Positions 8,381 through 16,948 of a stretch of 64,000 bases of DNA are shown here, piece after piece. The notes under the pieces are model-generated. The model did no database searches. It was not told the origin of the DNA and saw nothing but the letters and a program-made list of their open reading frames with translations. The stretch covers positions 2,189,930 through 2,253,929 of the forward strand of contig CBDCJZ010000003.1 of the NCBI GenBank assembly GCA_965218075.1, given 5' to 3'. Numbering within the stretch: position 1 is the stretch's first letter; every line of letters starts with the position of its first letter. The position numbers and the translations under genes were made by a program. The stretch comes from JANQHO01 sp965218075 (GTDB taxonomy: Bacteria > Bacteroidota > Bacteroidia > Flavobacteriales > Schleiferiaceae).

Positions 8381-9887
8381 AGGTCTGGACTTGCTTGATT
8401 TGTGCCGCGACCAATTCGATTTTTCTGTCGAGGACGGATAGGAAGGCTGAGATCTTTTCTTGTTCTTGCTTGACAGGAAATTCAGTTTTAATTTTCATTA
8501 ATGAAATCTTTGACAAATTGTATCTCGTGCTGCCTTGTGCTAGCCGAACTACTTTTTTCCTAAAACCACATTCCCTAAGTGCATACCGGGCAAATCCGGG
8601 AAGTAAGCGTTCCTGATCAATGCGATACCCAAAACAGAAGCTATTCAAGTAAGTATCTTTTACTTCGTCCATCAGCACTGATGCCGTTCCTACTTCATTT
8701 GATGTTTCAGAGGATGTTGTAAAGAAAACATCTCCATAACGCACAGTATTTTGTGATTCATTCTCACTAATATTGACAAGACCAAATTTGTCTATATTTA
8801 TTTTTGAACTTTCAAATACCTGCAAATACTGAATGTAATGTTTTCCCTTTCCAAAGTGCTCACTGTTCTTCCCAGTCAGCCCATTGAATGTTTTACCCAC
8901 ACTACCTAAACTCATCTCTTCCCAATCCGGATAATCTTTTCCCCGTTCATCCTTAAAGCGAATTTTTTGACTGAAGAGCTTTTGCATGACGCCTTTCTTG
9001 TATCGTTCAAGCAAGGCCTTCTTCTGGTTCAATTGCTCGATCTTGCTGTCGATTGAAGACAGGAAGGCGGCGATTTTTTGTTGTTCATCTAGAGATGGAA
9101 TAGACAGTGAAATCTTAAGCATATCTGATTTATTTAATTTTGCTCGTGTACCACCATTTACATAACCAAGAATGTTTTTGTGCACCAATGAATGATAAAG
9201 ATACTCGTTTGTAGAAGCTTTCCTTTTGGCACGTAATACATGAGCATGATTATTTACCCAACTTTTTCCATATGATATTGAAGCTATCGGTCTAGTATGA
9301 AATTCATCAAAATGCCCACCATCTTCTGCTAGCAACACTATGGTTTCGTCAAATATATAGTCATCAACATAATCTAAAATACCATTCGCTCCCCAGTAAG
9401 GAATGCTTCCTTTTCTTTTATTCCTTTCACCTTCATTCAAAGGTATACGTTTGTTATCTAAACACTCGGCAATGAATCCTAGTTTAAAAATTTCCCAATC
9501 CGGATAATCCTTTCTCTGCTCATCTGAGCGCTCCCCGCTAAACTCAGGGAATCTTAACTGCGGTACTTTTGCTGAATTTTTTAACGGGAAGGATGTTTTT
9601 TGTTTATCGATGATCTTCTTAAAATCAGGGTCGATCTTGTTCATATCCACCACATCAACCATAAAGGGCAGCTTTGATCCTTCAAAACCCTCTTTTATGT
9701 TTATCAATATCGCTTGGGCAATTTCAGTCTTGCAATCCAGCGCCAAATCCAGATCGGAATTAAATTTAGCTGTGTTTTTGGCGCGGCTGCCGAACACCCA
9801 AGCCCTGCAGCAATTAGGCAAATGCTGCTCTAAGAGCTGTTTTATGATCTTGAATTCTTCAGTACTAATATCAAACTTAAGTTTCAT
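8346..9887 (-). CDS. hsdS: MntA-like nucleotidyltransferase fused to type I specificity subunit HsdS
   Basis: 513 residues, about 100 longer than a normal HsdS. Residues 1-~100 are a minimal nucleotidyltransferase (MNT/MntA antitoxin type): GSRA at 33-36, SDLD at 44-47, third Asp in VDVVD at 78-81. A short linker (about 96-107) leads into a canonical HsdS opening, KVPQLRFPEFSGE. TRD1 follows (~130-270), then the central coiled coil (EQQKIAAFLSSIDSKIEQL), TRD2 (~320-465) and a terminal coiled coil. HsdS chooses the DNA sequence for methylation and cleavage. The start overlaps the upstream HEPN gene by ATGA. No stop or obvious frameshift breaks the junction, so the fusion looks genuine. An 18-nt direct repeat precedes each TRD. 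Confidence 0.93.
   Translation of the reverse strand: MKLKFDISTEEFKIIKQLLEQHLPNCCRAWVFGSRAKNTAKFNSDLDLALDCKTEIAQAILINIKEGFEGSKLPFMVDVVDMNKIDPDFKKIIDKQKTSFPLKNSAKVPQLRFPEFSGERSDEQRKDYPDWEIFKLGFIAECLDNKRIPLNEGERNKRKGSIPYWGANGILDYVDDYIFDETIVLLAEDGGHFDEFHTRPIASISYGKSWVNNHAHVLRAKRKASTNEYLYHSLVHKNILGYVNGGTRAKLNKSDMLKISLSIPSLDEQQKIAAFLSSIDSKIEQLNQKKALLERYKKGVMQKLFSQKIRFKDERGKDYPDWEEMSLGSVGKTFNGLTGKNSEHFGKGKHYIQYLQVFESSKINIDKFGLVNISENESQNTVRYGDVFFTTSSETSNEVGTASVLMDEVKDTYLNSFCFGYRIDQERLLPGFARYALRECGFRKKVVRLAQGSTRYNLSKISLMKIKTEFPVKQEQEKISAFLSVLDRKIELVAAQIKQVQTFKKGLLQQIFV
8919..8936 (-). repeat. Direct repeat in hsdS, copy before TRD2
   Basis: The 18-nt sequence TTCCCAATCCGGATAATC occurs here and at 9492-9509, encoding KDYPDWE ahead of each target recognition domain. 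Such repeats are known sites of TRD exchange between hsdS genes. Confidence 0.85.
9492..9509 (-). repeat. Direct repeat in hsdS, copy before TRD1
   Basis: Exact second copy of the 18-nt repeat, 573 bp from the first; flanking bases are also similar (TTTT versus CTTT, then CTCATC-like). Confidence 0.85.
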
Positions 9888-10288
9888 CTAGCTTTTAAAG
9901 AATCAAGAAAAAATGCAATCTCCGAGTGAAATAAATCCAAAATATTGAGCGCCTTCATTGCTTTGTCTTTGTTATAAGTGTGAGAGGTGATATTCCGGGT
10001 TTCTCTATAAACTGCCCAGCTATCCCAGCTATTTTGCAATATGCCTTTTGAATAGCCTGTTCGTATTAAGTTTGGAAAGCTCATTTCTTCAATTTCAATA
10101 GGGTCTTTTGCAATCAAAGCCAAATATTTCTCAATGAATTTTACCGAGAGGCTATAACAATATTCGAACCGCTGGATACAGGCATCTCTTACAAACTCGT
10201 TCGACTCATCTTTTTTATACTCATCTAAGGCTTTATATAAAGATTCTAAAGCATTTGATAGCGGGGTTGAATCTAATGTTTCGTTCAT
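9884..10288 (-). CDS. HepT-like HEPN protein (putative RNase toxin)
   Basis: 134 residues, all helical in appearance, of the nucleotidyltransferase-substrate-binding (HI0074/HepT) branch of HEPN proteins. The catalytic motif RNITSHTY (98-105) is a perfect RX4HXY. In characterised HepT toxins the Arg and His form the RNase site and the Tyr is the residue AMPylated by MntA. It lies 13 nt after hsdM and overlaps hsdS by 4 nt. The MntA-like domain that should neutralise it is the N-terminus of HsdS. Expected role: ribonuclease toxin held inactive by adenylylation. Alternative: a non-toxic substrate-binding partner of the nucleotidyltransferase. Confidence 0.85.
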   Translation of the reverse strand: MNETLDSTPLSNALESLYKALDEYKKDESNEFVRDACIQRFEYCYSLSVKFIEKYLALIAKDPIEIEEMSFPNLIRTGYSKGILQNSWDSWAVYRETRNITSHTYNKDKAMKALNILDLFHSEIAFFLDSLKAR

Positions 10289-10301
10289 TTTTGCTTATTC
10301 A

Positions 10302-11891
10302 TTATCGCTTAAAGGGGCGGGTTATGCCCAGCTCATCACAGAAGTCGGCAATGCTTTTCTCCGTTTCCTGCGTATCGGCTTCAAGAGCTTTAAGGTCTTT
10401 GACTATCGTATCCAGATCTACAGGCTCTTCTTCTTCAAAAGTATCTACATAACGCGGGATATTCAGGTTGTAATCGTTTTCCTTTACCTCATCCAGACTG
10501 GCAAGATAGGCGTACTTGTCGATGCTCTGCCGTTGTCGATAGGCATCGATGATCTTTTTTACCTGCTCATCGGTCAGTATGTTCTGGTTCCCAGCTTTAT
10601 CGAAATGCTGCGAGGCATCGATGAAGAGGATATCGTCGTCGTGCCTCCGGCATTTCTTCAGTACCAGAATGCAGGTAGGGATACCGGTACCGTAGAAGAG
10701 ATTGGCGGGCAAGCCGATGACGGCATCGAGATAGTTTTGTTCTTCGATGATGTATTGTCGGATTTCCTTTTCCGCCGCGCCCCGAAACAAGACTCCATGT
10801 GGTAGTACTACCGCCATGGTGGCGTTTTCCGCCATCTGATGGATCATGTGCTGTACAAAAGCGAAATCGGCTTTGCTGGTGGGTGCGAGTCTGCCGTATT
10901 GGCTGAACCGGTCATCGGTTTCATACAATGGGTTATCTTTGCCTTTCCACCTTGCCGAGAAAGGCGGATTGGCGACGACGGCTTCAAAGCGCAAATTCAA
11001 ATGTTGTGGATTGGTGAGAGTGTCTTCCTGTCTGATGTTGAACTGTCTGAAATGGACGTCATGCAGAATCATGTTCATACGGGCGAGGTTGTAGGTGGTC
11101 CGGTTTAACTCTTGCCCAAAGAAATCGCTGACTTTCGTTTCCTTGCCAATCCTAAGCAAGAGCGAGCCTGAGCCACAGGTGGGATCATAAGCGCTTTTGA
11201 TGCGTTTCTTATCTAAGGTGACAATTTTAGCGAGGATTTTCGAGACCTGCTGCGGGGTATAGAACTCTCCCGCTTTCTTCCCCGCACCGGATGCAAACTG
11301 ACTGATCAGGTATTCATAGGCATCTCCAAGCACATCGGAATTGCTCTCTTCCAATCCGAAATCAATTTTGTCCAGATGAGACAATACCTTGGCAATCAAG
11401 ATATTTCGCGCATCGGGTGTCCTACCTAGCTTGGTACTGTTCAGATCCAAATCTTCAAACAGCTTGTTGAAATCATCCTCGCTCTCCGTACCCATCGTGC
11501 TTTGCTCAACACTGTTGAGAATGGCTTGCAGGTCTTCGAGGATGAAGTTGCTTTCTTCTTCAAGGCTGGCGTTTCCTTTGGCAGTGATGGCGGAGAATAA
11601 CTTTTGCGGGCGTAGGAAATAGCCGAGTTTCAGCAATGATTCTTCACAGATTGCTGCAATGTCTTCCTCATCTTTGAGATCACGGTAATTTTTTACCTTT
11701 TCGGTTTTGAGCAGGCTATTCGCATAGAGGTGCTGTTTTTCAGAGAGGTACTTGTAAAATACGAATCCTAGAATATAATCCCGAAATTCGTCGGCATCCA
11801 TTTTGCCGCGCAGCTCGTTGGCAATACTCCAGAGTTGTCTTTGCAGCTTTTGCTTTTGGTCTTCTTTCACTGTGTTTGTCTCATCATTCAT
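10302..11891 (-). CDS. hsdM: Type I DNA methyltransferase subunit (HsdM)
   Basis: 529 residues from the ATG at 11891 (MNDETNTVKEDQ), preferred over an in-frame start at 11936 because family members begin at this point. The N-terminal HsdM domain (QLWSIANELRGKMDADEF) precedes an N6-adenine methylase core with the SAM motif DPTCGSGSLL and catalytic NPPF (VVANPPFSARW). The C-terminus is predicted helical for HsdS binding. With HsdS it methylates the target; with HsdR it restricts foreign DNA. First gene of an hsdM-HEPN-hsdS operon with gaps of 13 nt and -4 nt. Confidence 0.97.
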   Translation of the reverse strand: MNDETNTVKEDQKQKLQRQLWSIANELRGKMDADEFRDYILGFVFYKYLSEKQHLYANSLLKTEKVKNYRDLKDEEDIAAICEESLLKLGYFLRPQKLFSAITAKGNASLEEESNFILEDLQAILNSVEQSTMGTESEDDFNKLFEDLDLNSTKLGRTPDARNILIAKVLSHLDKIDFGLEESNSDVLGDAYEYLISQFASGAGKKAGEFYTPQQVSKILAKIVTLDKKRIKSAYDPTCGSGSLLLRIGKETKVSDFFGQELNRTTYNLARMNMILHDVHFRQFNIRQEDTLTNPQHLNLRFEAVVANPPFSARWKGKDNPLYETDDRFSQYGRLAPTSKADFAFVQHMIHQMAENATMAVVLPHGVLFRGAAEKEIRQYIIEEQNYLDAVIGLPANLFYGTGIPTCILVLKKCRRHDDDILFIDASQHFDKAGNQNILTDEQVKKIIDAYRQRQSIDKYAYLASLDEVKENDYNLNIPRYVDTFEEEEPVDLDTIVKDLKALEADTQETEKSIADFCDELGITRPFKR

Positions 11892-11936
11892 TATGTGCCG
11901 TGGAATGTAATCCCAGATACCGGGACTAAAAGCCAA

Positions 11937-12139
11937 ATTTATACATAAAATGATATAAAAATTTCAGGTTGACACTTGGTTCAGCTGCGGCAAATGAAGT
12001 GAGCACGTACTTGCTGGCATCTATCGCTCATCACAGTAATAAGGTTCTGTATGCTGCCAAACTTTCTAATTATTAGGAGGTTTGAAAAGATGAATCCCTT
12101 CTTTCTCTTGAAGAGCAAAAAAGGCTGACTGATCATCTA
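11937..12139. other. Intergenic spacer between hsdM and the TA pair
   Basis: About 200 nt; I see no gene and no clear hairpin. Upstream sequence of hsdM, so its promoter should be here, but no TAnnTTTG element was found. Confidence 0.4.
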
Positions 12140-12735
12140 TCATGTTTTTTGCTGAGGAGCTTCCTCAAAACGTAGTTCGCCTTGATATCCTAACTTCCTC
12201 TCCTCTAACTCCTCGTTGAGGTTCAGTTGTCTTTCGTACTTTTCGAACACTTCCGTGAAGAATTTATAGTCTTCCATATAGAGTACTTCCAGCTCATCGC
12301 AGATATTTGGCATCTTCACCTTGTGCGATTTTGGGTCCGTTACCTTTACCTCGTTCGTGACGACAGTTGCTCTCTTGTGCATGGCAAGCGCTATTAGAGA
12401 CATATCAGCATCATTTGCGTCTGCGTCGCGCTTTTCTTTTTTCCTTCTTTTAACTTCTCAAAACAACGTGATACTTTACCGAACTCTTTGTTGGGCGCTT
12501 CCTCTGAGATTTTATTTATAAAGTCGCGCAATTCTTTCTTATCCTCTCCTTTGACCTCTTTAATGATTAATTTCGTCGTAAATACGACACCCCTACCGCC
12601 CAAGTACTCCATCATATCCCAATAACCTGGGACGATCTTCCTAGGATAATGCCTATCATGTGCTTCTATAAGCATATTGGCATCCAAGCAGTACTTGGCT
12701 TTGTGATTATCGGGGTCTTTCTTTACGCCATCCAT
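12140..12735 (-). pseudogene. DUF4411 PIN-domain toxin, frame broken at a slippery heptamer
   Basis: Two frames together give a PIN nuclease of about 199 residues. Frame 1 (12735-12394) carries the first active-site Asp in YCLDANMLIEAHDRHYP. Frame 2 (to 12140) carries ADMSLIALAMHKRATVVTNE with the later acidic residues, then IPNICDEL-like family sequence. The break is at 12442-12436, where the minus strand reads A AAA AAG in exactly the right phase; a -1 slip there restores KRDADANDADMSLIAL. It could be programmed frameshifting, a lost or gained base in an A6 run (assembly error), or a real mutation. It starts on the last base of the ImmA gene stop (TAATG), the usual arrangement for this toxin-antitoxin pair. 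Confidence 0.8.
12436..12442 (-). promoter_or_regulatory. Candidate -1 ribosomal slippery site A AAA AAG
   Basis: Minus-strand codons GGA AAA AAG place the heptamer in the X XXY YYZ phase. Slipping back one base continues GAA AAG CGC GAC into the conserved second half of the PIN domain. No stimulatory stem was worked out. Confidence 0.45.
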
Positions 12736-13871
12736 TATTTCTCTAATTTCTTCATCAAATTCTTGAGCTTGTACATTCCCAGCAGTGAGCTGGCTTCGGT
12801 AAACCGTATTTCCATACCCCTGTACGCCTCCATCACAATTTCTGTATAGAGCCTGCCAGTCCTCTTGAAAAAACTGTTATAGAACCCGCCACCTTCCACT
12901 GCCTTTTTCTGTTTTCCCCCCGATTTTTCGTACTCCTCCTGAGATTGTTCCTTAAATTCCTTGAACTGTTGTTCGTTTATCAGCTCGAGGTTCCAAACCC
13001 GATAGATAACAGCCAATTTGCTTACATGAAACTTTTCAGCAATCTCACCCACGGCCTCATAATCTTGATATGGATGTCCTTGGAAACTTGACCCTGGCAT
13101 AAGCACATTGGCAGTTACTTTATTGCAGAAGATTTCAATCTTCTCATTACTAAGCACCTCCTCTATGTCGTAGGACAGCCCAGATTTACCAATCCATAGG
13201 TGTGCTATCTCATGAGCTAGTGTGAATAGCTGTACATTATCCGAGTACTGAGTATTAACAAAAATGAAAGGGGCATATTGATCTGCAAGAGCAAACCCTT
13301 TATATTCATCCTCCAGCTCTTCTCCTCCAAGAGTAAGAGTTTTATACATTGATAGGAAGATTCTCGCCTTATTACATTGTTCCCTCCATGTTTTTAAGTC
13401 GTCTTTTGGTTTAATTCCCAGTGTCTTTGTGATGTCATTCGCAACAGCTTTTGGGTTATCTCTCACTGAAAAGCTCCCAACGAAAGGTAAGCTGCTCCCG
13501 CCGTCTTCTTTGATATAATCCCTCATCCACTCTTGCCTTTCCCGCATCTCTCTAATGATAAGGGTGGCAACATGGCCTAATTGTTTACGGTTGTCTTTAT
13601 CTCTAAAATCGCTTAATTTTTCGAAATCTTTAGGAGGTTTATCCCAGTGGAAAACTGCCATGCTCCTGCGATACAACTTTGCTAAATCTCTTAGTTTCGC
13701 AGAGGTTAAAGTTCTTGTGCCCCGTTCTCCCCGCTCCCAAGAGGCTAGATCTTCTTCGGATACGTTGCGCTTTTTGACCTTACCCACAACATACTTCAAA
13801 GACATATTAGCGGACTCTCTTGCCCACTTTAGCACTTTTGGAGTTATATGCGCCTCAGTTGCTCTCGGCAT
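12735..13871 (-). CDS. XRE-type HTH plus ImmA/IrrE metallopeptidase (antitoxin/regulator)
   Basis: 378 residues. The N-terminal helix-turn-helix region is at about 10-70 (DLASWERGERGTRTLTSAKL). An ImmA/IrrE (DUF955, COG2856) zinc peptidase carries HEIAH at 220-224 within TLAHEIAHLW, followed by the glutamate-bearing helix IEIFCNKVTANVLMPG. The C-terminal ~90 residues are polar. HTH-peptidase proteins of this type are known partners of DUF4411 PIN toxins: the HTH half represses the operon and the protein neutralises the toxin. The toxin start overlaps this stop by one base. Repeats ahead of the start look like its operator. Confidence 0.9.
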   Translation of the reverse strand: MPRATEAHITPKVLKWARESANMSLKYVVGKVKKRNVSEEDLASWERGERGTRTLTSAKLRDLAKLYRRSMAVFHWDKPPKDFEKLSDFRDKDNRKQLGHVATLIIREMRERQEWMRDYIKEDGGSSLPFVGSFSVRDNPKAVANDITKTLGIKPKDDLKTWREQCNKARIFLSMYKTLTLGGEELEDEYKGFALADQYAPFIFVNTQYSDNVQLFTLAHEIAHLWIGKSGLSYDIEEVLSNEKIEIFCNKVTANVLMPGSSFQGHPYQDYEAVGEIAEKFHVSKLAVIYRVWNLELINEQQFKEFKEQSQEEYEKSGGKQKKAVEGGGFYNSFFKRTGRLYTEIVMEAYRGMEIRFTEASSLLGMYKLKNLMKKLEK

Positions 13872-13888
13872 TTATGTGCATTTTTATA

Positions 13889-13930
13889 CAAATGTAGAAA
13901 TGTGTAGAAATGTAGTATAAGTTTGATACT
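13889..13930 (-). promoter_or_regulatory. Promoter/operator of the ImmA-PIN pair
   Basis: The minus strand has TACATTTG (13896-13889), a TAnnTTTG -7 element. It is overlapped by tandem copies of CTACATTTCTACA-like sequence (13891-13915) and followed upstream by the inverted repeat AGTAT...ATACT (13914-13930). Repeats over the promoter, 18 nt from the start, suggest autorepression. Confidence 0.5.
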
Positions 13931-14082
13931 TTATTTTTAAAGGCATTTATTAAGATAGGGACTTGACTTAATTAAGGAAATGCGTTATTATTAGCGAGTA
14001 TGAACTTAATCACAATCTTTAGCCGTTATTCTGACCAAGAAGCTTGCAATGAACACACGAATGATAACTTCAGTGGTCAGTT

Positions 14083-14432
14083 AAACAAGTAAGCGGCTTC
14101 GTGACAGCAAAGCAAACTGTGGATGGTGGAGTTGACGGAAGGCTATATTTTGCCATTCCAGGAGAAAGAAATTTACAAAGTATGATGATTGCAGTAAAGG
14201 GCGGGAGTTTCTATAGAACACATTCGATCTCTCCGTGAAATTCTAGATAGTGATTCAGCGTTGTTAGCTGGTCTAATAATATAAAGAATTTATGGTTGAT
14301 GCAGGAGATCTGGAGGTAAATAACGTTAAGTGTGCACGAATGCAGATGCTGACAGTTGAAAAGATATTGGAAGGGAAACGGTTTCACACACCAACAGTCT
14401 TCGGTAAAAGTGTAGGGGCAGAAATCCTTTGA
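14083..14432 (+). pseudogene. Remnant of Mrr-like C-terminal domain of a DNA methylase/restriction protein
   Basis: Three frames join into one family sequence. GGVDGRLYFAIPGER and MMIAVKGGS (about 14131-14215) are followed after a shift by EHIRSLREILDSDSALLAGL. After another shift comes EFMVDAGDLEVNNV...QMLTVEKILEGKRFHTP, ending at TGA 14430-14432. This pattern (DGGIDG...VKGG...HIRDLRG...QILTVEELLEGKR) is what I know from the restriction-like C-terminal part of site-specific DNA methyltransferases. The methylase core itself is absent. It shows that the island once held another modification system. Confidence 0.65.
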
Positions 14433-14544
14433 ATTTGGTTAATTATATAAGTCTTTAATAGAGAATTACGAATAAAACCCAAAATGTTACCGCAAATTAC
14501 TATGTATGTGTTACTTTTTGATTGTTTTCGATATAGATATTAAG

Positions 14545-15237
14545 TTAAAGTACCTTTTTGGGATTACCTGCAAGAAAACTTTTCAGGTAAAAAGGTTCGA
14601 AATAAGTTAGATTTTCAAATTTCGCCTGTTTATTCAGAGTATGAGCGAGTGATGACATGTCCGACGCTGAAGGTAATCGTAAATCTCCCAGTACAAAACG
14701 AGGGTTGCTATCTAGTAGTTCCATACTTTTAGAAGCTCCTTCTCCTATAAGATGAATTTTTTTTGCATCGATATCCCAAAAGGAGTTTTCATCAATAATT
14801 TTTGCTTCCACCTGGGTTTGTGCTTCTCCCGCATGATTGTATATGGCACAATAGACCTCCATTCTGCGGGCATCTAGCATAGGGATTGCTATTTCTCCCA
14901 GACTCAACGATTTACCTTTGAGATAACCCCTTACTAAGATACTTAGGGTATCGACTGCTATAAGCGGAATCTGTAAGACATAGCATAAGCCTTTAGCAGC
15001 AGAAGCTCCTATTCTTAGACCTGTATAAGAACCGGGACCTTTACTAAGGGCTACCGCCGATAAATCAGCTGTGGAACTCCTAGCTCTTTCTAATACCTCT
15101 CGAATAAATAGGTGAAGCTTTTCTGAATGAAGATATTGATCGCTACTTTGTTCCGTTATAGAAATAACTTTGCCTTCCCTACTGAGACAGACTGAACAAT
15201 TTTTAGTGGAAGTTTCAAGACAAAGGATTAAGGACAT
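14545..15237 (-). CDS. tsaB: tRNA threonylcarbamoyladenosine biosynthesis protein TsaB
   Basis: 230 residues from the ATG at 15237, with an AAGGAG site 5 nt ahead. It is an ASKHA-fold paralogue of TsaD. Seen: an N-terminal ILCLETSTKNCSVCL strand, and the glycine-rich ALSKGPGSYTGLRIGASAAKG helix that dimerises with TsaD. It lacks TsaD's metal-binding histidines, as TsaB should. Role: scaffold for t6A37 synthesis on ANN-decoding tRNAs together with TsaC, D and E. The start overlaps the stop of the degraded RND adaptor gene (TGATG), a neighbourhood common in Bacteroidota. Confidence 0.95.
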   Translation of the reverse strand: MSLILCLETSTKNCSVCLSREGKVISITEQSSDQYLHSEKLHLFIREVLERARSSTADLSAVALSKGPGSYTGLRIGASAAKGLCYVLQIPLIAVDTLSILVRGYLKGKSLSLGEIAIPMLDARRMEVYCAIYNHAGEAQTQVEAKIIDENSFWDIDAKKIHLIGEGASKSMELLDSNPRFVLGDLRLPSASDMSSLAHTLNKQAKFENLTYFEPFYLKSFLAGNPKKVL

Positions 15238-16503
15238 CAATCTCCTTTTTCTTTCTTTATCTTTAGTAGACTTCCATTTACTAATTCTTTACTAACAATA
15301 CCGCAGGGACCAGTAATTATCTTCTGCCCTTCTTGTAATCCCTTTTTAATTTCGATCAATTCATCATCTTGTATGCCTGTTTTTACGACTTGTAAATCAG
15401 CTTTATCCTCATTTAATATAAACACAACCTCATACTTTTTGTCCCTTTTATCTTCTCGCAGAATCTTATATGATTTGGCATCCGTACTGGTATCAGAGCG
15501 AATCGTCACGGCTTCAATGGGCACAGTTAGTATATCTTTCTTTTCGTTCTTATTTCTACGGATGCCGTTATGCCGGGTCGAAATAGCATTTCCACCTCTT
15601 GCTTTATCAAGCGCTTATAAGAGTCTTCGAGCATCCTAAATCTTCACTTCAAAATTAGCAACTTGATCTGACCTCATTTCTTCCAAATTAGCTGAGCTAG
15701 CAATTTCCGTTACTATTCCTTTAAATTCTTCATCCAAATAAGCATCGACTTCTATAGTACGAGGTATCGTTCAGGCTTACTTTTACGATACCGATTTCAT
15801 TTACCTCTACCAGTATTTCCATATTCTTCAGGTCAGCCAGGCGCATGATTTCAGTTCCAATCATTTGAGCAGTTCCCACTACTCTTTCACCCACTTCTAT
15901 ATTCAGCATACTTATGATTCCAGTTTGAGGAGCATAATATGGTGGCTCGTGCCAAATTATCTTTTGCTTCGCTATGAGTAGCTGCTGCACTTTCCATTTG
16001 GAAATCAGCGCTTTCCATTCCTAAACGCGTAACATCAAAAGCTCTTTGGATGGCGTCAAACTCTAAATCGCTGATTACATTTTGCTCGTGTAATTTTTTG
16101 TTCCGATGGCAATTTTTCTCGGCTTCTATGAACTGAGCCTTGGAGCTGGCCAAAGCTGCTTTTGAACTATTTAGTGAAGCTTTGGCTCGGTCGACTGCAG
16201 CAATGTAAATATTAGGATTAATGTCTTTACGAGTATATTTCCTTTCTTTACTCTTTGGCCTTCTTTATTACGGGAAGCTGAATGATTTCTCCTGATACTT
16301 CGGAGCTGATTTTACTTCCACCTCAGGCTGTATTTTCCCGCTGGCTAATACGGACTCTACTATGGTCGATCTTTTCACTTCTCCTAGTTCAACTTCATAG
16401 CTTTCTTCTTCAGCTATCCAGCCTCGCTTTTTTGCTACTATTAAAAGGACGATTATCAGAGGAATAGGTGATATAAAGCAAATATTTTGAAGGCCTTGTT
16501 CAT
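15237..16503 (-). pseudogene. RND efflux periplasmic adaptor (HlyD/MacA-like), degraded
   Basis: Read from the ATG at 16503, pieces of a membrane-fusion protein appear in successive frames. They are a basic start, a coiled-coil hairpin (KNCHRNKKLHEQNVISDLEF, near 16100), the lipoyl-type half APQTGIISMLNIEVGERV...GTEIMRLADLKNMEI (about 15930-15800), and a C-terminal domain with IEIKKGLQEGQKIITGP (near 15320). At least three frameshifts plus several stops rule out function. The family links inner-membrane transporters to TolC. The ABC or RND partner genes are not beside it. Confidence 0.85.
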
Positions 16504-16719
16504 TCTAATTTAAAGGTTTATCTGATTGGTTAGATAAAACTCCAACACTACACTCATCTATTATCGATCAGATCTTGTCTTCATTTTGAGCAAGAGCTTT
16601 GAAAAAAAAAAAGTAGTTGCTAAAGCAAGTAGGGGCAATCTCATAGAACTACCATTTTTTGTGAATCAAGTAGCGAGCACAAAAATAAGTATATAGAAAC
16701 GTGAAAAAGATTAAAAGGT

Positions 16720-16944
16720 CTAAGCTAAGCTTTGTTTTTTATGGCAATAAATAGCGCAAGCTGCTCCTCCTATAAGCAGGTATGGAAATACCATCAGGTA
16801 GAGAATACCATTATTTAAACCAACTGCAACGGGACTGCCCGCTTGCTGACTAGTTTCTACTATAGCCTTACACATAGCACATTGTGCCTTTCCAATAACG
16901 GGAAAAAGAATAAGTAATACAAAAATCCAACTCCACTTTTTCAT
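16720..16944 (-). CDS. Small conserved membrane protein with CAMCKA motif
   Basis: 74 residues. An N-terminal signal-like helix ends at GKAQ, then the short conserved segment QCAMCKAIVETS, a glycine-rich loop (VGLNNGILYLMVFPYLL) and one more membrane helix with a short basic tail. I have seen this protein type repeatedly in Bacteroidota as an uncharacterised gene; the CxxC could bind a metal or heme or form a disulfide. It is apparently intact amid decayed sequence, which suggests it is under selection. Confidence 0.75.
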   Translation of the reverse strand: MKKWSWIFVLLILFPVIGKAQCAMCKAIVETSQQAGSPVAVGLNNGILYLMVFPYLLIGGAACAIYCHKKQSLA

Positions 16945-16948
16945 GCTA

